Under the pieces are notes generated by a model that saw only the letters and a list, made by a program, of their open reading frames with translations, was not told where the DNA came from and made no database searches. Positions 57,870-64,000 of a DNA stretch of 64,000 nt are shown here, piece by piece. Position 1 is the first letter of the stretch; the number at the start of each line of letters is the position of its first letter. The translations under genes and the position numbers were made by a program. Origin of the DNA: Typha latifolia (Eukaryota > Streptophyta > Magnoliopsida > Poales > Typhaceae); the NCBI GenBank assembly GCA_019914945.1, contig CM034108.1, positions 940,001 to 1,004,000 on the forward strand. Direction: 5' to 3'.

Positions 57870-58743
57870 CTTACTTACCTGACATGGTTATCCTTAATAT
57901 CTATGTCTTTAATTATTTGGACCATGAAAATCATGTACATAACCTTTTAGTTCCTCTCGTATCTTGAACCGTATATTTATAGAATAACGAGTATGTATCC
58001 TTTGGTTATTAAAGAATTCTATCTTAATATCAATATGAATTAAGAGATAAAATATTTATATAGGATAAATCAATCTAATATTTGTGATAAATTAGACCTT
58101 TTAAGAGATAAAGCTTAATATTTGTTTGCTAATACTAGCTACTTATCTAAGTCTTCAAAGTCTAGTATTATAACAGAAAGCCACAAGCCACAAGGTCATT
58201 GTATGAAACTTCCAGAAAGGCACAAGACTTGACTGGAGGAGACCTTGATCTAAGTAGCCAATTAATATTATGTTTAAGTGGAGGATTTTGTGACAAAGTA
58301 TTTAGTATATATTGTGTCTAACTATCTAGATAACTTTAACAATAATCACATAAAATTTGAGTCCCTGCCATTATTCTGATATGCTCCAATAGAAATCAAG
58401 CACTATATGCAAACACATATGATTCGCTTAGTTAGTCTTCAACTATTGTAAAATATACCCATTTAGGTCTTTAGGAGCAGCAAAAAAGATGATCCAAATG
58501 GCAAGTAACACTTTTGAATAACAAAATAGAACATTAAAATTTTTCACAAAGCATCTAAGATCCATCCAGCAAGAATGTATACATAACTAACATTGAATAA
58601 GCTATTTAGAGAATTTTGACATGCTTGGGTGAAGAAGCCTGCTATTTAGAGATCCTACATAGCTTCTTCCAAGCTATGGCATACATAAGTTTACAGTCTT
58701 GAGGACGCCATCTTTTTTAGTACTCAAATTCCCATGTATGAAG
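57870..58743. other. Intergenic AT-rich region
   Basis: Between the F-box array and the ANP32-like gene. No gene or repeat with clear borders recognised; the rightmost part is likely the 3' UTR of the ANP32-like gene. Confidence 0.5.
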
Positions 58744-60591
58744 CTAGTGTTGATCTTTAATTAGCTTTGAGTTCTTATTGCTTTCACCGACAAGGTTATC
58801 TTCTCGATCCCTCTTTCTCTTGTTCTGAAGAGAGGATTGAGTTGGCGGGCCACAGTCTTCCTTGTCATCATCAACTTCTTCACTTTCACTTTCTTCACTT
58901 TCTGCATCAACTTCACTTTCTGGGGCCTCGTCCTACACAGCGTCGCACCAGACAACAAATGGTTAATTCCAATCGACTGATAAAATAATGGAGAATAAGA
59001 ACTTGACTAAGAAGAAAATTTGACCTTCTCTAATCTAATGTGTAAAGCAGGCAAACAACGCAATGGTATCCAAGTAAATGGAGATACACAAGGACCAGAA
59101 AAATGAAACCAAATATTAAGTACAGAAACATGTGCATGCATATGCACCCATGCAAAAAAAGATGAACGATGTAGAGACCAGCGATACAACAATATAATGA
59201 TTAATGACTTGAGAATAGATGATCAAAGACTCGAGCATTCCAAAATATTTGAAAGTGAGAAACAAATACCCAACCTGACAGATCTTTCATAGTGATCAAA
59301 AGAAAACATACCAAGCAAAATTGCAGCAGCACAGAAGTCTCGCAAATCCAATTTTTTAAGTTCAAAAGATGAATCCTTTACCACCAGTCAGCTCAATTAA
59401 GAGGTGCATCATCAATATAAGGAAAATTTTATCTTCGTTCATGGTTCAATCCAAGTCCTCTGTGGTTTCTAAAACAGGGGGATTAACCAAATCTTGGTGT
59501 TTCATATTCATATATTTTCTTGCAGCATGTTGGGATATTGTCAAGCTACCCAGTGCAACCCTCTTTCCCTAACCCTAGTCGCAGTTGTAGAAGAGCGAGA
59601 AAAAAGAACTAAACAATAGATTGATTGAGCTGCAACAAGAAGTTCTTCATTCCTCCCGTGCTTAATCGTGAATATCAAGTACAATTGCTCCAAGTTATAC
59701 GAGTTTTCACTCGAGGAATGCTAAGTCAACCTGATTTCTAGACAAAAACTCCTTGCTTTCTATGGCTAGTGGTTTTTTAACTTCAAAAATTAAAAAGAAT
59801 CTTGCAATGGCAAGAGCAAACACAAATGACAATGGCTATTTCTATTCTTATTTTTCAAGTCAGAGTATGAGACATGGATTCAATAAAGTTTTGACAAAAC
59901 TAGAACCAATCATTATACAAAGATTTACAGCCATAAATGATATCAAGCTCAAAACTTTATAAAAGGACAGAAGAAAATATGAACTCACCTCATCATCTTC
60001 TTCTTCTCCATCGCTCTCCTCTTCGATTTCACCGTTCTCGTCCTCATCCTCCTCATCATCATCGATCTCCTCCACATCCGATTCCTCCTCTTCCTCATCC
60101 GAATCCAACCGCTCTTTCCCATCGGCGTCCATCTTATCCAGATACTTCAACGATGGAATCATCTCAAACATCTTTGACCTATAACCCTTAATCTTCGTCA
60201 CGGGGCACTCGTATAGATCGAGCGATACAAGCCCTAGCTTCGCGAGTGGAGCAAGGTCATCAATCGCCTGAATCCGATTATTGGATAAATCCAGGTCCCG
60301 TAGCTCGCCTAGACCCGCCTCGATGAGCTCTCCAAGCCCGCCGGCAATGCGGTTGTCGGACAGTACGAGCCGCCGGAGTTTGGGGAGGCGGGGGAACCCC
60401 TCGAGAGAGGAGAGCCGGACGTTGGCGAGGGAGAGGTGGTCTAGGGTTTGGAATCGCTCGAAGAGGGACGAAGAGGGGAGCCGGCCGTTGACGGACTTCA
60501 CGGCGCCGTCTAGTGTTAGTGTCCGAGGCGGAGAGCTCGACGAATGGGACTTGAGGGCCGCCGCCACGGCTTGCTCCCAAGAATCGGCCAT
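58744..60591 (-). CDS. Acidic leucine-rich nuclear phosphoprotein 32-related protein
   Basis: Two exons, 60591-59989 and 58932-58744, 263 aa. Residues 1-170 contain leucine-rich repeats (LDHLSLANVRLSSLEGFPRL, LRRLVLSDNRIAGGL, LRDLDLSNNRIQAI, LVSLDLYECPVTKI) capped by YRSKMFEMIPSLKYLDKMD, the typical ANP32 cap. An Asp/Glu-rich tail follows, then a basic KRKRDRED stretch suitable as a nuclear signal. Known family: ANP32 proteins are nuclear histone-binding and PP2A-inhibiting factors in animals; the plant role is less clear. Start at MADSWEQAV, with an upstream in-frame Met (60621) in a less likely context. The single intron of about 1.06 kb could hide an additional small exon. Confidence 0.88.
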
Positions 60592-61233
60592 GGCGAGAGG
60601 AGGTCGAAGGATAAACCCCAAACCCTAGAGGGAGAGAGCAGCTAAAACCCCCCTGGAGCGGCCCTTTTTTGCAAATTACGACGTGCCTTTGCAAATATTC
60701 CTAATATAAACGATAGAAACCACAGCGTATGAAGCTTAGAGGGCCAGCCCATATAAGACCCAATTGGGATGGGCCGGGCAAAGACTAGCCCAAAATCTAT
60801 GTCCAAGAGACGGATCTACTTCTAAGTACTAACAGTAGACTGTAGTATTAAAGATTTTCTTTTTAGAAAATTTACAGTAGACACCCTATGTTATTAAAAT
60901 TCATACCCGATCATATAAATAGTTGTCTTTTAACACCTTCATTTTACTTAAAATACCTTGCCGTTAAGTTTTTAAATAAATAGTTAGTTAGTAAAGAAGT
61001 ATAGATGTAAAGCAAGCTTAATACTATAAAATAGCCTTGAATAATTTCTTTAGATTAATGTGAAAATAAATGGAGAATTTTTTTCTCTTAAAGTAACGAA
61101 ATATTCAGACAGTCAGGGTGTTTTGAGGGCGTTAAAAAGAAAATGTGATAATCAACTAATAAATATTTACATAGTAGTATGTGAATAATGATAAAAGTAA
61201 AATACAGGTAGATGATGATGAACTCTCGACTCT
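60592..61233. other. Intergenic region
   Basis: Promoter of the ANP32-like gene and 3' flank of the RING gene. No feature recognised. Confidence 0.45.
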
Positions 61234-61915
61234 CTAGTGCGACAAGTTGACATGAACAGCGCCGTTGTGGGGAAATCTACAAACTGGGCAAAGACGTACC
61301 ACCGGACCGCACGCCGCACATACACACAGATGCCGACATGGCAATAACAACACCGATGGCTCATCTCCTCCACAATTCTTACAAACCTTCTTCTCCTCTC
61401 TCGAGTGACATGAATCCTCGCATCTCTGCTGCTCTCCGACATTACTTTGAGCATCCATCACCTGTTCGAGATTAGTCCTCAATGAGTTCGCCGTCGCCTC
61501 GCTGCTCTGCGCCAAGTCTCGCCATATCTGGTTCTCGACGCAGAGGCTCTGGATCCGCTCCTGGAGCGCCCAGTTGAGGTTAGCCATCTTCTCGATCTCT
61601 TCTTCTTTGGCTTTTAGCCTCTTCGCGGCGCCTTGCTCTATCGCCGCGAGCATTTGTCTCAGCAACCTTCGTCTCCGCTCCATCAACTCCGCCGTAACCT
61701 TGCCCATCTGCAATAAAATGCATGCATTCAACCACAAAGTCGCTTCTTTTAGGGAGTTTAATGCAAAAGATTACATGACAGAGGACGAGGCGATCAACGT
61801 CGAGCATCTGTTGCTGGAGGTGGGAGGAGAAGTCTTCACCGAGGAAGGAGAGCTTCCCTGGAAGCAACGCATCGGTGCCGGCTCCGTTAGGTTGGTTATC
61901 CGTCAAGTTGGCCAT
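61234..61915 (-). CDS. BOI/SBP1-like RING-type E3 ubiquitin ligase, short
   Basis: Two exons, 61915-61775 and 61707-61234, 204 aa. Start at MANLTDNQ. The N-terminal LQQQMLDVDRLVLCH block, a basic coiled-coil region (ELMERRRRLLRQMLAAIEQ, KRLKAKEEEIEKM, LQERIQSLCVENQIWRDLAQ), and a C-terminal C3HC4-type RING (CKNC...LLPCRHLCVC..C...LCPVC) ending in VHVNLSH all match the S-RNase-binding protein/BOI group. Known role: E3 ligases that restrain cell death and gibberellin or stress responses in plants. It is shorter than usual (about 290-340 aa), mainly at the N terminus. The RING cysteines and histidine all appear present. Confidence 0.85.
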
Positions 61916-61947
61916 CTCTCTGCATGACAATAAGAGGAAAATAGAGG

Positions 61948-61949
<2 letters not shown>

Positions 61950-61984
<35 letters not shown>
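61950..61984. repeat. (GT)n microsatellite in the RING gene leader
   Basis: An uninterrupted run of GT dinucleotides immediately upstream of the RING gene start. Read on the coding strand it would give a His-Thr run if translation began further upstream, which is unlikely. Confidence 0.9.
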
Positions 61985-61986
<2 letters not shown>

Positions 61987-63087
61987 TGGAATAGAATAAG
62001 AAGGGGTGTGATGTGGTTTGATGCATGGTGTGTGTGAAAAAAGGCGCCTGCTTTTGTTGAGATTGGAGGAGAAGAGGTGAAGATGGTGGGCTTCAACTGC
62101 CACTAAATTTGTGCTTTTATGATGTTGTTTGCTGGTAGTTTGGTGGTACGTTTGTTGTTTTTAGGATTCAGTGCCGCAGATCCGCAAAAAATATACAATG
62201 CGCGTGATCTATTTGGCAGACGCGCATCCAACAGTGCAGCCGAACCGACCAGCACGAGTGACTTGGCAGGTATATCAACCTTTCCATAGTACCTTAGCTA
62301 CCAAGATCACAATTTTTCAAAAGTTAAACCTACTAAAAGGTAGGTTTGCCAGGTACCATCATATGCTCGAAGTTCTGGAGTAAAGGCACTTCAAAAGTTT
62401 TTCAAAGCAATAATTCCTTGTCATTCTGAAAGTTAGTTGTGAGGCAACTTACCACCACTGCCATTGGAGGTTTGATCTTATATCCCTGTCATTTACATTT
62501 CTGTGAGCCGGAAATATATTTACTTTGAATTTAGAAACCCTCTCTAAACTGCTGGTTTAGGGATGTCTAAACTGGTTCAGGAACTAAATATTTTTTTAAT
62601 CTTTTTTATATCTAATCAAATTTATTTTTTAAAAATTTAAAATTAAAAAAATAAGGCTAACTAATCGATTTCGAGACTTAGTCTCAAACCAAACGATATC
62701 TTAGTCTTTTACTTGACCCCCACTTTATGCTAGCATTGCTTGGAATCCTTCATAGTTGAACCTTTGGGACCCAAAGATAGGTCTTCTGTTCATACTACAT
62801 GGTGTAGAATTAAATACTCATTAATGTTATTGATGAATTGAAGAAGCAACAAGAACTCAAAACTAGAAACATTGCATGTCATGGCAAATTTAATGGTAGA
62901 AGCTATTCATAACGATCATTGCTCTGTAAATTTCATTTCCTATGAGATTTTTTTCTTTCTTTCTTTCCGGAAACAAAAGTAACAAAAATCTCTAATCTGA
63001 AGGCTATCAAGGTCTGCCAAGTAACCCTAACTGCATGAAATGTCTATAGCCAGTGCTAGGTGCAGAGCCAATATAGTTGCTTCAATT
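61985..63087. other. Intergenic region
   Basis: Promoter of the RING gene and 3' flank of the ZIP transporter. No recognisable gene or repeat. Confidence 0.5.
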
Positions 63088-64000
63088 TTAAGCCCATTTT
63101 GCCATCAGAGACATTAGACCAGCACCAGCAAATACTGCAGCATAGCCTAAGAGCTGAAGCCTAACACTACTCTGCAACCTAGGCCCCATGAACTCCACAG
63201 ACAAGAGCTCCACCAGTGCCATATAGTTCAGAATCCCAGCCGACACCGCGTTAAGTACTCCCTCGACGATCAGAGCTGTTGGACTCGCGCTGCTGTACAC
63301 GTTAGACACCGCGATACCGAGCACCGTACCTAGCGGCGTCGTTGTGGCGAAGAAGAACACCAGGATTGCCCTCATCTTCATGTCATACTCTGCCTGCATT
63401 CAGATTAGTCAATCAGGTTTGATACTGCCCTACTTGAATTAAACGGTTAGCTTTGTTATTTATTACCTGCAAGATGCAACCTCCCAGGCCCATTCCTTCG
63501 AACATTTGGTGGAAGCAAAGAGCAGCAATCAAAGGCCTTATAGTGCATGGATTCTGAGACGCTCCCATGGATAATCCTATCACCACAGAGTGCACCACTA
63601 TTCCCATTTCTAGTACCTGCAAGCAAAGTAGTACGCACTTGACAAGAACTTTGATACTAGAAGCAAAAGGCAAAATGGTTATATATAACTTTCTAGCATT
63701 TGAGATGACAAACCTGAGCTATGATGCGATTCTTCCTTATATCGGATCCAATCACATCCTTATCCACGTCAATGATCTCATCTCTTCTAGTACTACTACT
63801 CTTATAGTAACTCATCATGAGTGAGTCAAGCATCAAAGTGATCACAGCCGATACCATGGCAACGAAGGTGGTGAAGGGGAACTTAGCCCAAGGGTTCTCC
63901 GGCAGGCACGGCGACTTTAGGTCATCGAACGAGTCCGGCAGCACGTGCATGTACCCGGTCGCGAGGATGACCCCCGACGCAAAGGCCTTGACGATCACAA
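63088..64000 (-). CDS. ZIP family zinc/iron transporter, 5' part beyond the window
   Basis: Three visible exons (minus order): 64000 or beyond to 63714, 63616-63467, 63393-63088; about 247 residues to the stop. Blocks seen include [19 protein letters not shown] (TM2 region), the TM4 signature [10 protein letters not shown] and TM5 [11 protein letters not shown], which supply the metal-site histidines and glutamate, and the usual end LMSLMAKWA. Known family: plasma- or endo-membrane importers of Zn2+, Fe2+ or Mn2+. Oddity: the variable loop between TM3 and TM4 ([19 protein letters not shown] and onward) has no histidine, whereas most plant ZIPs have a His-rich motif here. The N terminus and first transmembrane span are off the right edge. 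Confidence 0.93.

Overview
This window is plant nuclear DNA. Introns are short and AT-rich with GT-AG (and apparently two GC-AG) borders, several genes have GC-rich first exons, and all recognisable products are plant families. The GC-rich intronless F-box genes set in AT-rich spacers suggest a monocot outside the grasses, but that is inference only. I reconstructed splice junctions by hand from reading frame and family conservation; coordinates given are CDS spans with exons listed in the evidence.

Layout, left to right: (1) a cytosolic 5'-nucleotidase-type HAD hydrolase on the minus strand, whose 3' end runs off the left edge (34-6289). (2) A TIGR00027/LCMT-like SAM methyltransferase, minus (9491-11119), divergent from (3) a PMT28-like Golgi methyltransferase, plus (12636-15999). 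(4) A small conserved plant protein of the At1g01500 type, plus, with a leader intron (19191-20639). (5) Mitochondrial succinate dehydrogenase flavoprotein SDH1, minus, 16 exons (21596-27501). (6) A TauE/SafE family membrane protein, minus, 12 exons (28703-31386). (7) A PERK-type proline-rich receptor kinase, minus, 8 exons (32466-36498). (8) A large GYF-domain protein of the EXA1 type, plus, 10 exons (39043-47428), carrying a hAT-like insertion with a clear 8-bp target duplication in one intron. (9) A five-member F-box cluster on the minus strand (48766-57645): one intact gene, one truncated remnant, and three copies carried on a 2.56-kb tandem repeat. (10) An ANP32-type LRR acidic protein, minus (58744-60591). 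(11) A short BOI/SBP1-like RING protein, minus (61234-61915). (12) The 3' part of a ZIP metal transporter, minus, running off the right edge (63088-64000).

The genes do not form a pathway; this is ordinary gene-dense plant euchromatin with one locally expanding family. The most unusual region is 50.5-57.7 kb. There, tandem F-box copies are nearly identical yet each is broken by one or two single-base homopolymer length differences, and each break is contradicted by another copy. That pattern fits either very recent pseudogenisation or consensus errors in a hard-to-assemble array. I found no RNA genes, CRISPR array or autonomous transposon, and nothing that clearly amounts to a new biological system.
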